Shown in pieces: positions 28,183 to 36,729 of a stretch of DNA of 64,000 nt (position 1 is the stretch's first letter; every line of letters begins with the position of its first letter). This DNA is from Prosthecobacter algae (lineage in GTDB: Bacteria > Verrucomicrobiota > Verrucomicrobiia > Verrucomicrobiales > Verrucomicrobiaceae): NCBI RefSeq assembly GCF_039542385.1, contig NZ_BAABIA010000006.1, positions 62,001 through 126,000 of the forward strand, written 5' to 3'. The position numbers and the translations under genes were made by a program. The notes beneath the pieces were generated by a model that saw only the letters and a list, made by a program, of their open reading frames with translations, had not been told where the DNA came from and ran no database searches.

Positions 28183-29570
28183 GCCATCGGCGGAAGTTGT
28201 TGGGCGAGCAAGGCACGCAGTTCTTTCAAAATGGAGGCATGCTCCGGGGCCTGGGCGAGATTGGTGTATTCATGCGGATCGGCCTCGTGATCGTAGAGTT
28301 CGATGCCGTTGCGGCCCTCGTCCCACTCCGTACAGCGCCAGCGGGCGGTGCGCACGCTGCGGCCCCAATGCTGCGCGTCTTTGCCACGGCGGGCCTGAGT
28401 GAAGGCGGCCTCATGGACAGATGAGGCAGGGTCGTTCAGCACAGGGCGGAGGCTTTTGCCCTGCAAGTGAGAAGGGGCCGGAATGCCGCAGAGGTCGCAG
28501 AGCGTGGGATAGAGATCGGTAAGCTCCGCGAGGCCCAGGGCGGTGCGGCCATTGCCCTTCATGCCGGGCGCGGAGACGATGAGCGGAACGCGGGCGCTTT
28601 CCTCAAAGAGGCTGCGTTTGTGCCAGAGGCCATGCTCACCGAGATGCCAGCCGTGGTCACTGGTGAAGATGACGATGGTATTCTCCAACAGGCCCTGTTC
28701 CTTCAGCGAGGCCAGCAGACGACCAGCCTGCGTATCCACATAACTGACACAGGCGAGGTAAGCGCGGATGGAGGCGCGGCGCTGTTCGGGCGTGGAGGTC
28801 ATGGCATAACCGGGCACGGAACCATTGCGAGCCGGGGCGGGGATGTCCTCGACATCATTGGCGGGAGCGTCAGGCAGAGTGATCTTATCCAGAGGATAGA
28901 GGTCAAAGTACTTGGCCGGAGCAACGAGGGGCAGATGCGGACGGTGAAAGCCGACGGCGAGGAAGAAGGGCTTGTCGGCATCGCGCTTCTTCAGCCAGCC
29001 GATGGCGGTGGTGGCAAAGGCACCGTCGCAGAGCTGGTCGTCATCCCCCGGGATTTCCTGCCAGACGAGACCCTGCTTCTTGCCGGTCTGGACGGTGACG
29101 GCAGAGCTACGTTTGGGCGGATAGGGGCGCTCATCCTTGAAGGGCGTGCCGAAGTCCCAGGCCTGAGGATCGTCCATGCTTTCCAGGCCCGTGGGAATGC
29201 CGAGGTGGAAGAGCTTGCCACAGCGGGCGGTGGCGTAGCCTTGCTGGCGGAAGTGATGCGGCAGGGTGAGGACGTCTGGGATGTTGACGTAAAGGCTGTC
29301 GGCATTGTCCGTGACACGTGTCTGGTTAGGCCGCAGGCCGCTAAGGAAAGAGGAGCGGGAGGGATTGCAGTGAGGGAACTGGCAGTAGGCCCGGCTGAAG
29401 AGCACCCCTTCCCTGGCCAAGGCATCCAGATGCGGAGTCTGCGCCTGAGGATGGCCGTAGCTGCCAAGCGTGGCGGCGAGATCGTCCGACACCATGAGCA
29501 GGACATTCGGCCGGGTGTCCGCAGCCCAGGTGTGGACGGCGAAGACAAAGAGGAGAAGGAAATGCTTCAT
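28164..29570 (-). CDS. Exported sulfatase, iduronate-2-sulfatase-like
   Basis: This 468-residue protein has a signal peptide (MKHFLLLFVFAVHTWAA) and an alkaline-phosphatase-fold sulfatase domain. The metal-site opening is PNVLLMVSDD (21-30). The formylglycine motif CNPSR begins at C68 within CNPSRSSFLSG, and the second metal cluster is SDHGWHLGEHGLWHKRS. These features match the iduronate-2-sulfatase branch. The catalytic cysteine must be oxidised to formylglycine by a maturase, which is not in the window. The gene is 33 bases after the propeller gene, so it is probably the last gene of the 33484-28164 operon and desulfates a glycan used by it. Confidence 0.93.
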   Translation of the reverse strand: MKHFLLLFVFAVHTWAADTRPNVLLMVSDDLAATLGSYGHPQAQTPHLDALAREGVLFSRAYCQFPHCNPSRSSFLSGLRPNQTRVTDNADSLYVNIPDVLTLPHHFRQQGYATARCGKLFHLGIPTGLESMDDPQAWDFGTPFKDERPYPPKRSSAVTVQTGKKQGLVWQEIPGDDDQLCDGAFATTAIGWLKKRDADKPFFLAVGFHRPHLPLVAPAKYFDLYPLDKITLPDAPANDVEDIPAPARNGSVPGYAMTSTPEQRRASIRAYLACVSYVDTQAGRLLASLKEQGLLENTIVIFTSDHGWHLGEHGLWHKRSLFEESARVPLIVSAPGMKGNGRTALGLAELTDLYPTLCDLCGIPAPSHLQGKSLRPVLNDPASSVHEAAFTQARRGKDAQHWGRSVRTARWRCTEWDEGRNGIELYDHEADPHEYTNLAQAPEHASILKELRALLAQQLPPMALPEQR

Positions 29571-29603
29571 AGGCGGGCCTGATAACGCAGGCCTGCTGCC
29601 GCT

Positions 29604-31115
29604 CTATCGTTTGGGAATTTCGTTGAGCGTGTAGTAGGCCACGGAATGGAGCAAAGGCTGGCTTTTGGCGTTCTTTACCCCATCGAGGTGGAGTTCATGC
29701 ACGTGCCCCTGGGTGAGGGGAGTGAGGGTGAGGCGCACGCTTTTGCCATCGGCACTGACTTTGGCGGAAGTGATTTTGGGAAGGATCTCATCCACCTCGG
29801 GACCGCCGTAGTCTTCGCGGTAGGCATAGGTGAACTCGCGCATCGAGTAGCTGGCCACGTCGCTGGCGGATTTGGCATCCACAGGCTCGGTGAAGGTCAG
29901 CTCAAAACCATCGGGCGTGGCGCGCATCTCATGGATTTCAAAAGGCAGCTTGCCGGTCCATTCGAGTTTCTCAAAGCAGAAGGGCTTGCCACCACGGGCA
30001 CCCCAGCCACGGTCACTGCCGCCGGTGTAAAGGTGACCTTCGGCATCCATACGCCCGCCGATGAGGCCGCTGGCGAAGCCGGTGCGGAAGGGAATGACGG
30101 CGCCCTGTTTGATACCGTTGACGGTTTCGAGAAAGACGCGGCTGACGTTGCTGTGGCTCTGGTCGGCAATGAAGAGCTGCTTCTGGAAGGGGCCAAACTT
30201 GCCGCCGGATTCATCGCAGAGGATGAAAGTGGGGGAGTTGCCGATCTTGCCGTGGACGAGATACACGGCGGGAGGAAGCAGCTCCTTGATGCGTTTGCGC
30301 TCGGCGACGATGCGGTCGGGATCGCCATTCGGATTGGCCTCGCCGCGCTTGCGATTGCCCTTGAAAGCTTCAGGGATGGGATCGAGCGGACGGGGGCCCA
30401 TGTTGGGGGCGAGGGAGTACCAGATGTTGCCAGCGGGGTGGCCCTGGAAGCTGCCGGGGACGAGGTGCTGGAGGGTGGAAGAACCGTGCCAGGGGCCCTG
30501 GTTGTCCACGTAATAGACTTCGCCATCGGCATCGAAGCCGACACCACCTGGGCTGCGGATGCCGCTGCAAGTGGGGACGAGGGTGCCATCTGGCTTGATG
30601 CGAAGGGCCCAGCCACGGAAGGGCACCTTGCTGTCGAATGAACCGGTGAGGCAGAGGGTGACCCAGAGGTCGCCCTGTTTGTCAAAGCGGCTGCCTAAGG
30701 CATATTCATGGTAGTCGCCGGAGACACCCCACTGGTCATTGACGTTTTCAAACACATCGGCCCGGCCATCGCCATCTTCATCCCTGAGGCGGGTGATTTC
30801 ATAACGGGTGGTGGCGTAAAGAGCACCGTCCTTGTAACCGAGGCCGAGGACTTCATGAAGACCGGAGGCAAACAGCTTGTAGCTGACTTTTGAGGGATCG
30901 GACTGCTGGGCGTTGGAGACGATCCAGATCTCACCTCGGCGGGTGCCGAGGGCGAGTTTGCCTTCAGGCAAAAGCTCGATGGAACCCACTTCCAGCGCGG
31001 TTTCAGCCGGGGTGGTGTAAGTGGTGATCTTGTAAAAATCGGCTTCGACGGGATCGGCGGCGGAAAGCGTGCTGCCGAGAGAGGCCAGGAGGGAGAGCAA
31101 GACAAAACGGTTCAT
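29604..31115 (-). CDS. Exported beta-propeller protein, sugar-dehydrogenase-like
   Basis: The ATG at 31115 gives 503 residues with a signal peptide (MNRFVLLSLLASLGSTLSAA); 13 extra upstream residues overlap the previous gene and are unlikely. The body resembles the six-bladed propeller of PQQ/quinoprotein glucose dehydrogenase-like proteins (GTRRGEIWIVSNA, LGLGYKDGALYATTRYEITRL, CSGIRSPGGVGFDADGEVYY). A C-terminal beta domain contains FEIHEMRATPDGFELTFTEP. No CxxCH heme site is present. Related PVC proteins are annotated as heme-binding or dehydrogenase-like without tested substrates. It follows the cupredoxin-bearing protein by 35 bases, so the two could exchange electrons; this is inference. 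Confidence 0.78.
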   Translation of the reverse strand: MNRFVLLSLLASLGSTLSAADPVEADFYKITTYTTPAETALEVGSIELLPEGKLALGTRRGEIWIVSNAQQSDPSKVSYKLFASGLHEVLGLGYKDGALYATTRYEITRLRDEDGDGRADVFENVNDQWGVSGDYHEYALGSRFDKQGDLWVTLCLTGSFDSKVPFRGWALRIKPDGTLVPTCSGIRSPGGVGFDADGEVYYVDNQGPWHGSSTLQHLVPGSFQGHPAGNIWYSLAPNMGPRPLDPIPEAFKGNRKRGEANPNGDPDRIVAERKRIKELLPPAVYLVHGKIGNSPTFILCDESGGKFGPFQKQLFIADQSHSNVSRVFLETVNGIKQGAVIPFRTGFASGLIGGRMDAEGHLYTGGSDRGWGARGGKPFCFEKLEWTGKLPFEIHEMRATPDGFELTFTEPVDAKSASDVASYSMREFTYAYREDYGGPEVDEILPKITSAKVSADGKSVRLTLTPLTQGHVHELHLDGVKNAKSQPLLHSVAYYTLNEIPKR

Positions 31116-31150
31116 GAGAACGAAAGAGAAGACGTGGGACCGAGGGCGGA

Positions 31151-33484
31151 TCACTGAGGCCAGGAATAGGTGATGGTGACCTCTGGGCCGGTGACGGGGA
31201 GGAGGAGGTTTTCACCCACGATGCGAGCGCCTGCGGCGGTGATGCGGAGTTTGTTTTCAAAAGCGCGGCCTTCGAAATTGAGCTTGCCTGCGTCAATGAG
31301 GAAGCCGCCATCTTTGGACTCGATCTTGCCGGAAGCGAGGCGCAGCCAGGTGTTCGAGGGGACCTTGCCATCGAGCTTCAGCGTACGCTTCAATTGGTTA
31401 GGCGCGGCGGTGCTGCGATCGGCCACTTTCAAGCCATTCCATTCATAGAGAAAGGTGGGATGGCGGGAGGCATCAAGCCGATAACCTTTCCAGGCGTAAC
31501 CTGGAGCGCGTTCCTGCTTTTCAGGCCAGGCGGTCTCCGGTGTGGCGAGGATGGCGAAGGGCTGGCCTTGGGCAGGGCTGAGGACATCGTAGCCCAAGGG
31601 GGGCTCATGACCGCCGCCACGGCTGTTCCAGTGTTTGGAAGCATCCATGAAGGCTCCGCGCCAGATGAGGGCGAGGTTCATCTGCTCGGCACTCCAGGCG
31701 AGGCTGATGCCGCCAGGATAACCGACAGCGATGCCGCGATTGCCAGCACCGGCGATGAAGTTGCGGTAGATGACTGGCTCGTTTTTGACCACGAGGGGGA
31801 TGGGATCGAAGTCCTTCTTCTGCTTGGGCTTGGCACCTTTTTCCCAGCCTTTGGGGGTCCAGGTGGAGAGCGGGGTGATGTCGAAGTTGCTGCCCTTCCA
31901 GGCGGCAAAGACGGCGATGTCGCCGCCGTCCTGGAAGTATTCCAGGCGGAACTCATGGGGCCCCTGCTCCAACTGAGTGGAGCCTTCCTTGATGTCGCCT
32001 GCGGGATGGATGCCGTCATACTCGACGACTGTTTTGCCATCCACCAAGAGGCGAACGCCATCATCCCCGGTGATGTAAAAACGGTAGCTGCCTTTGCGGG
32101 GGGCGTGAAGCTGGCCGGTGAAAACGACGCCGAACTCGTTCTTATAGTCGTCGAGCTTGATCTGGATGAGGTTGTCTGCCACTACGCCTTCACGGTGAGG
32201 TTTCAATTTAGAGAAGTCGGGAAGGCTTTTCCAGGCTCCCTGATAAAGGGCGAACTTGAGGTCTTTGAGGCCTTCACCAAGGGGCAGAACTTTCATCTTG
32301 CCGTTCATGGTGAGGGCATGGCCTGGGAAGGTGCAGACGAAGGGATAGTCGCCGGGCTTTTCAGGGGCGGTGAAGGTGAGGGTCTCCTCCTCGTGAGGAT
32401 TGAGCATTTTGGAATGCAGCCAGACGCGCTTGTCATCCGGCACCCAGTTGCGCTTGAGGGCGGCCTCGACGTTTTCCATCTGCTTTAGGGCCATGGCGGC
32501 GGTATCGGTGCCGGGCTGGCAGAAGACGATGTTGTGCGGGAGGTCATCGCCGTTTTCAAAGATGACCTTCACGGGCTGGCCGGGGCGGACGACGAACTCG
32601 GCCTGGTCGTACTTCATCTGCGCGGTCATCGTCTTGATGCGGATGGCCTTGAGAGCTGCTGGGGACGGAGCGGCCTGGGCAGCCGGTTTGGCAGCGGCGT
32701 TTTTGGCAGGAGCCGGAGTGCCAGCTTTGTCGGAATCTACGCGAAGCGGGCGTAACCAAATGTTGCGAAAGCGGACGGGGTTCAGGTGGTCCTGAAGCAT
32801 GAGGTCGCCCTCCTGGGCGGCACTGTCGAACTCGCGATGGAAGTGTACGACGATGCCGTTGTGGATGACGGTGAGCTTGGCCTTGCTGCCGGGTTTGGCG
32901 CGCTCGAAGAGGATGTCGTAGGTCTGCCACTCGCCGGGTTTGCGGCTGGCATTGACCATGGGCGGGTAGCTGCTGTAGAGGCCGGAAGCCTGGCCATCGG
33001 GGTAGGTGTCGTTCTGGTAGGAGTCGAGGACCTGGATTTCGGGAAAGCCGCCGATGAAGACGCCGCTGTTGCCACGGCCCTGGCCATTGCCAACGACGGT
33101 GGCCGGGGTGGCCCATTCCAGGTGGAGGTGGCCATCGCCCTTGAAGGATTCACGGGTGCGGATGCTGCCGCTTCGGCCGACAATTTCGAAGTAGCCGTTT
33201 TCGACTTTCCAGAGGGGTTTGTCATCGCCGGGAGGGGAATCTTTGCGAGGCTCGCGCTTCCATTTGGAGAGGTCCTTGCCATCGAAAAGGATGGTGGCAT
33301 CGGAGGGGGCGGCACCCGCTTTTTCCTGGGTGCTGAAACCGGGCGGGGTGATGACCTGCGGGCGAGGCCGCTGCATGTCATGCGCACGATAGACGCCCCC
33401 CGGGGTCATGGGCTGTTCTTTCTTGATATCGGCAGCGTGAAGGCTGCTGGTCAAACCGAGGGCCAGGAGAAACGAAAAACGCAT
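31151..33484 (-). CDS. Exported DUF1080 - cupredoxin - PA14 fusion protein
   Basis: The ATG at 33484 gives 777 residues with a signal peptide (MRFSFLLALGLTSSLHAAD); 64 upstream in-frame residues are not protein-like. Residues about 63-248 match DUF1080 (3-keto-disaccharide hydrolase/GH16-like fold: ILFDGKDLSKWKRE, RGNSGVFIGGFPEIQVLDSY). After an Ala/Pro linker, about 280-400 form a blue-copper domain with candidate ligands H317 (DLPHN), C384, H389 and M393 in CTFPGHALTM. About 415-535 match PA14 (YRFYITGDDGVRLLVDGKTV). The last 240 residues are unassigned and resemble extensions seen in PVC cytochrome proteins. It heads the operon with the propeller and sulfatase genes. Carbohydrate binding or cleavage coupled to electron transfer is inferred. 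Confidence 0.85.
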   Translation of the reverse strand: MRFSFLLALGLTSSLHAADIKKEQPMTPGGVYRAHDMQRPRPQVITPPGFSTQEKAGAAPSDATILFDGKDLSKWKREPRKDSPPGDDKPLWKVENGYFEIVGRSGSIRTRESFKGDGHLHLEWATPATVVGNGQGRGNSGVFIGGFPEIQVLDSYQNDTYPDGQASGLYSSYPPMVNASRKPGEWQTYDILFERAKPGSKAKLTVIHNGIVVHFHREFDSAAQEGDLMLQDHLNPVRFRNIWLRPLRVDSDKAGTPAPAKNAAAKPAAQAAPSPAALKAIRIKTMTAQMKYDQAEFVVRPGQPVKVIFENGDDLPHNIVFCQPGTDTAAMALKQMENVEAALKRNWVPDDKRVWLHSKMLNPHEEETLTFTAPEKPGDYPFVCTFPGHALTMNGKMKVLPLGEGLKDLKFALYQGAWKSLPDFSKLKPHREGVVADNLIQIKLDDYKNEFGVVFTGQLHAPRKGSYRFYITGDDGVRLLVDGKTVVEYDGIHPAGDIKEGSTQLEQGPHEFRLEYFQDGGDIAVFAAWKGSNFDITPLSTWTPKGWEKGAKPKQKKDFDPIPLVVKNEPVIYRNFIAGAGNRGIAVGYPGGISLAWSAEQMNLALIWRGAFMDASKHWNSRGGGHEPPLGYDVLSPAQGQPFAILATPETAWPEKQERAPGYAWKGYRLDASRHPTFLYEWNGLKVADRSTAAPNQLKRTLKLDGKVPSNTWLRLASGKIESKDGGFLIDAGKLNFEGRAFENKLRITAAGARIVGENLLLPVTGPEVTITYSWPQ

Positions 33485-33848
33485 GGTGAATGAGGGCGCA
33501 GTTAACGGGAGGGGATGGGGGCTTCTATCGGCGGAAGAGGCCAGGGACTTCAGAGCTGGGGGATGGGGAGAGATTGCAAATTTTCCCCATTTGGGGATTT
33601 TTGGCTCCAATGCCTTGAGGATGAGGCGCTTGCGATGGGGATTTGATGGGGAAGAAGATCCCCAAAGGCTCCCCATGGGGAAAATTTCCCCACAGCACTC
33701 TCCCGAAAAAGCGGGGTGGAAAAAGAAGCCTGCCGGGAGTGAATCCGGGATGGGGAGAGAGCAACGGAATACCTGGACACTCTAGAATATCCGGCCTGCG
33801 ACAGGGTATGCAAGGTGCGGAAAGGGCACTTTGAGCCCCCGAATGTGC
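33485..33848. other. Non-coding region with dense CCCCA/TGGGG palindromes
   Basis: No gene was recognised in these 364 bases upstream of the DUF1080 fusion gene. AAATTTTCCCCAT at 33578-33590 is matched by its exact reverse complement at 33675-33687. Smaller palindromes are CCCCATTTGGGG at 33585-33596 and CCCCATGGGG at 33671-33680. Further TGGGGA words occur at about 33553, 33635 and 33647. The stretch likely holds the operon promoter and possibly a protein-binding array or the terminator of the Gre-like gene. Confidence 0.5.
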
Positions 33849-34316
33849 TCAGAGAACTGAGGTGATGCGGAAGGTGGGGCCGGCGGGGAGTTGGAGGGTC
33901 TCCCCTGCCCCTTTGCCCATGAGGCGCTGGCCCAAGGGGGAAGCGGGGGTGATGACGAGAATTTCTTTTCCCTCCAAGATGACCTCGGTGCCGCCAGCAC
34001 CAGGGCCCATGAAGTAATATTGATCCTCATCCAGGAGGATGAACGAGCCAAGGCGGACGGTGGGGCTGGCGGTGAGGTCCTGGGCGAGTGCCTGGAACAG
34101 ATGGACGGCTGCCTGGAGTTCCTGCACGCGCTGGGCCTGGCCACGGGCGACGTAGGACGCCTCGAGGGTGCGGGTGTCGTATTTATTCTCGGCGCGGCTG
34201 TCGGGATCGGTGGCGGCAGCGAAGGAGGCCCGGGCTCCCCGGGTGAGGGCGGCCAGTTCGTCATCCAGGGTTTTCTGGATGGCAGTGAGGACGGCGGATT
34301 TTGAGAGGGGGGCCAT
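33849..34316 (-). CDS. GreA/GreB-family transcription elongation factor-like protein
   Basis: The ATG at 34316 gives 155 residues (MAPLSKSAVLTAIQ); an upstream in-frame ATG adds 25 residues with no family resemblance. The N-terminal half is a predicted coiled coil with ENKYDTR near residues 43-49, like the DKYETG segment of GreA/GreB-like proteins. The C-terminal half has the FKBP-like Gre domain, including ITPASPLGQRLMGKGAGETL at 122-141. Classic Gre factors rescue backtracked RNA polymerase through acidic residues at the coiled-coil tip. Whether this short variant does so, or competes for the secondary channel, cannot be told. It is divergent from the M48-like gene at 34455. Confidence 0.82.
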   Translation of the reverse strand: MAPLSKSAVLTAIQKTLDDELAALTRGARASFAAATDPDSRAENKYDTRTLEASYVARGQAQRVQELQAAVHLFQALAQDLTASPTVRLGSFILLDEDQYYFMGPGAGGTEVILEGKEILVITPASPLGQRLMGKGAGETLQLPAGPTFRITSVL

Positions 34317-34395
34317 GAGACGAGGGGGAGGCAATGAAGGAACGAATCCAGGGATTCGCAACCTGGAGCCTGAATTTGGCCAAAACTTCATTTTC

Positions 34396-34423
34396 TTGAT
34401 GAGTTTACTTTAATTTCCATAAT
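34396..34423 (+). promoter_or_regulatory. Sigma-70-like promoter for the M48-like gene
   Basis: TTGATG at 34396-34401 and CATAAT at 34418-34423 are 16 bases apart inside a conspicuously AT-rich stretch (34385-34445). The start codon of the M48-like gene is 32 bases downstream of the -10 box. The same stretch probably serves the divergent Gre-like gene. Confidence 0.4.
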
Positions 34424-34454
34424 TTTAAGATATTTTCATTGGTTTTACACCTCC

Positions 34455-36692
34455 ATGCCCGAATCACCAGCCCCCCAGCCGATGAAGCGCGTGCGCCTGA
34501 CTCCCTGGCGCGGGCCGTTTCATTTTGTGCTGTTGCTGGTGACGAGCAGTCTGACGCTGCTGCTGCCGCTGGCTTATGCGGTGCTGGTGATGGCGGGTGG
34601 CCTTTACCTGGGATGGCGGGGCTTTGAGTGGGTGACGGCCCTGGCGCTGGCGGAAAGCTGGCGATGGCAGGATGTGCTGCCGCTGGCCTGGCTTTTGGCG
34701 GGGGCGGTGACATGGATTTTCATGCTGAGGCCGCTGAGGGGCAGGCCCCGATCTGTGACGGTGGCGCTGCAAATCACGCCCTCCAACCAGCCGCGTGTGT
34801 TTGAACTGGTGGATGAGATCTGCTGGCACCTGAAGCTGGATGCGCCGCAGGAAATCTGGCTGGACACGTCCATCGGCATCCGCTCATCGGTGCGCGGCGG
34901 GGTGCGGGGAGTGGTCGGTGGGGAGCTGATTTTGCACATCGGGCTGCCGATCGTCTCGGTGATGAGTGCGAGGGAGTTTGCGGCGATGCTGGTGAGGGAG
35001 CTGGCGATGAACGCGGGGGGGATGGGAACGACTTTTTCGCATCTGGTGAGAGAATTGAACGCGTGGTTTTATCGTGCGCTGCATGAGCGGGACCCATGGG
35101 AGCCTGCACTGCGGGCACGGCGGGAGAAAGAAGGCCCCCTGCAACGAGGAGTGAGGCTGACGGCGTGGCTGTGGATGACGGTGGCGAAGCTGCCCTTTGG
35201 TCTGTTCGTGATGGCGGCGCGGATGATCAGTGCGGTGGCGCTGCTGAGTCTGGGAGCGGGCGCGGACCGGGCTGGAGCGAAGGTGCTGGGCAAGGGAGCA
35301 TGGAAGCGGCTGCAGGCGAAGATGGAACTGCTGCAGGGAGCCTGGGAGGCGACGCGCAAGGAGATCCAGCGGGGGCTGGGCCAGCAAAGGCTGCCCGACA
35401 ATCTGGCCCTGCTGCTGGCGCGACATGTGGCGGGCGCGGCGCGGACAAAGGAGTCTGCCGAGCAGGATGCGCCGCCGGTGCCCGAGGACGCGAAGAGACT
35501 TTTTCAAGAGCTGCCCAATGATGTGCCAGCGGCCTCGCTGGTGCGGGGGTTTGTGGATCTGGCGCGGCAGGTGACGTGCTTTTACTACCAGCATGAGCTG
35601 GGGATAGGCCTGCATGAGAACCGGCTGGTGGCGGATGAGGAGGTGATCCACCAAAACCGGCGGGAAGATGAATCGCTGGTGATCATCCGGCGCTACTTCA
35701 GCGGGCTGGCCCACCCGGAACGGGCGATGTGCGGGCTGGGGGCAACGCACCCGGTTTCGCCAGGGCTGGAGCAGCTCAAGGAAGAGATCCTACGGGTGCG
35801 GCGGGAGACCCGTGAATGGGGCTGCCGGCTGAAGCTGGCGCTGCAAGAATGGAACCTGGCGTGGCAGCGGCGGCGCGACCTGGAGGCGGCGGCGGTGCTG
35901 AGCCAGGCGGGATTCACGGTCTCGCGCATCCAGTTTGGAACGGATGACACGACGCCGCAGTCCCTGCGAAGCGAGGCGGCGCGGCAGCGGATGCTGATGG
36001 AGCACATGGAATCTGCGCTGGTGGCCTATGAAATGAAGATGGAGAGCCGCTTTGCCGCGGCACTGGGGCTGCTGTGGTGGAGCCCAAAGGAGATGATGGA
36101 CGACCGGCTGGCAGAGCGGCGGAAAGACCTTGCGGCGTGGGTTTCCATCTATGAAGCGATGGCAGGGGCGCTGCCGTGTTTTCGCGAACTACTGACGACG
36201 TTTTTTGCCTTTCAGACGCTGGGGGCGCGGCATGCGAACCTGGAAGACCGAGGCAGCTTTTTCACCGCGCTGCAATCGGTGGTGCCGAAGATGACAAACC
36301 TGGTAAAGCAGATCCTTTCGACGATGGACGGGGCAATGTACCCCTTTGCCCCAAACAAAAGGGCGGTGAGACTGAACGAGCACCTGCTGCAAGGCAAGCT
36401 GCCGGAGCCGATCAACATCTCGATGAATCCAGGGTCGGCGGTGGACATCAAGGCGCTGTCGGCCAAGATGGCGGCGGATGCGGGTGAGGTGATCGCGCCG
36501 TTTGTGGATCGTTTTTTAAACTTGTACCATCAGTCCTATGCGTGGCTGGCGGAATCTGCGGAGCTGACGGAAGCGCAATTTCTGGGGCCAAACAGTCTGG
36601 GCGCCGAGGTGGAAATGCTGATGCCGGAAGAATTTGCACGGATGCAGGAGGCGAAGCCACAGGGCAGCAAGTCACGACTGCCTGCAAAATAA
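34455..36692 (+). CDS. M48-like integral membrane protein lacking the zinc-binding motif (probable pseudoprotease)
   Basis: This 745-residue protein has hydrophobic segments at about 23-52, 74-92 and 236-270. Residues 100-220 follow a subgroup of large M48 membrane peptidases (VFELVDEICWHLKLDAP, ELILHIGLPIVSVMSAREFAAMLV, FSHLVRELNAWFYRALHERD). Where that subgroup has HEFGH or HELGH, this protein has RELAM at 181-185, so both zinc histidines are gone while E182 stays. The gene is long, intact and free of frameshifts, which argues against decay. An HELGI at 380-384 lies outside the expected site and lacks the second histidine. A non-catalytic scaffold or regulatory role is inferred. The phosphatase gene follows after 37 bases. 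Confidence 0.75.
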   Translation: MPESPAPQPMKRVRLTPWRGPFHFVLLLVTSSLTLLLPLAYAVLVMAGGLYLGWRGFEWVTALALAESWRWQDVLPLAWLLAGAVTWIFMLRPLRGRPRSVTVALQITPSNQPRVFELVDEICWHLKLDAPQEIWLDTSIGIRSSVRGGVRGVVGGELILHIGLPIVSVMSAREFAAMLVRELAMNAGGMGTTFSHLVRELNAWFYRALHERDPWEPALRARREKEGPLQRGVRLTAWLWMTVAKLPFGLFVMAARMISAVALLSLGAGADRAGAKVLGKGAWKRLQAKMELLQGAWEATRKEIQRGLGQQRLPDNLALLLARHVAGAARTKESAEQDAPPVPEDAKRLFQELPNDVPAASLVRGFVDLARQVTCFYYQHELGIGLHENRLVADEEVIHQNRREDESLVIIRRYFSGLAHPERAMCGLGATHPVSPGLEQLKEEILRVRRETREWGCRLKLALQEWNLAWQRRRDLEAAAVLSQAGFTVSRIQFGTDDTTPQSLRSEAARQRMLMEHMESALVAYEMKMESRFAAALGLLWWSPKEMMDDRLAERRKDLAAWVSIYEAMAGALPCFRELLTTFFAFQTLGARHANLEDRGSFFTALQSVVPKMTNLVKQILSTMDGAMYPFAPNKRAVRLNEHLLQGKLPEPINISMNPGSAVDIKALSAKMAADAGEVIAPFVDRFLNLYHQSYAWLAESAELTEAQFLGPNSLGAEVEMLMPEEFARMQEAKPQGSKSRLPAK

Positions 36693-36729
36693 TGTTTACG
36701 CCTGAGCCTGGACGCGCAAAGGTGGGCCG

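Noticed and set aside
35592-35606. HELGI in the M48-like protein as a second zinc site
   Set aside because: It lacks the second histidine of HExxH and is about 200 residues from the expected position, so it is probably chance.
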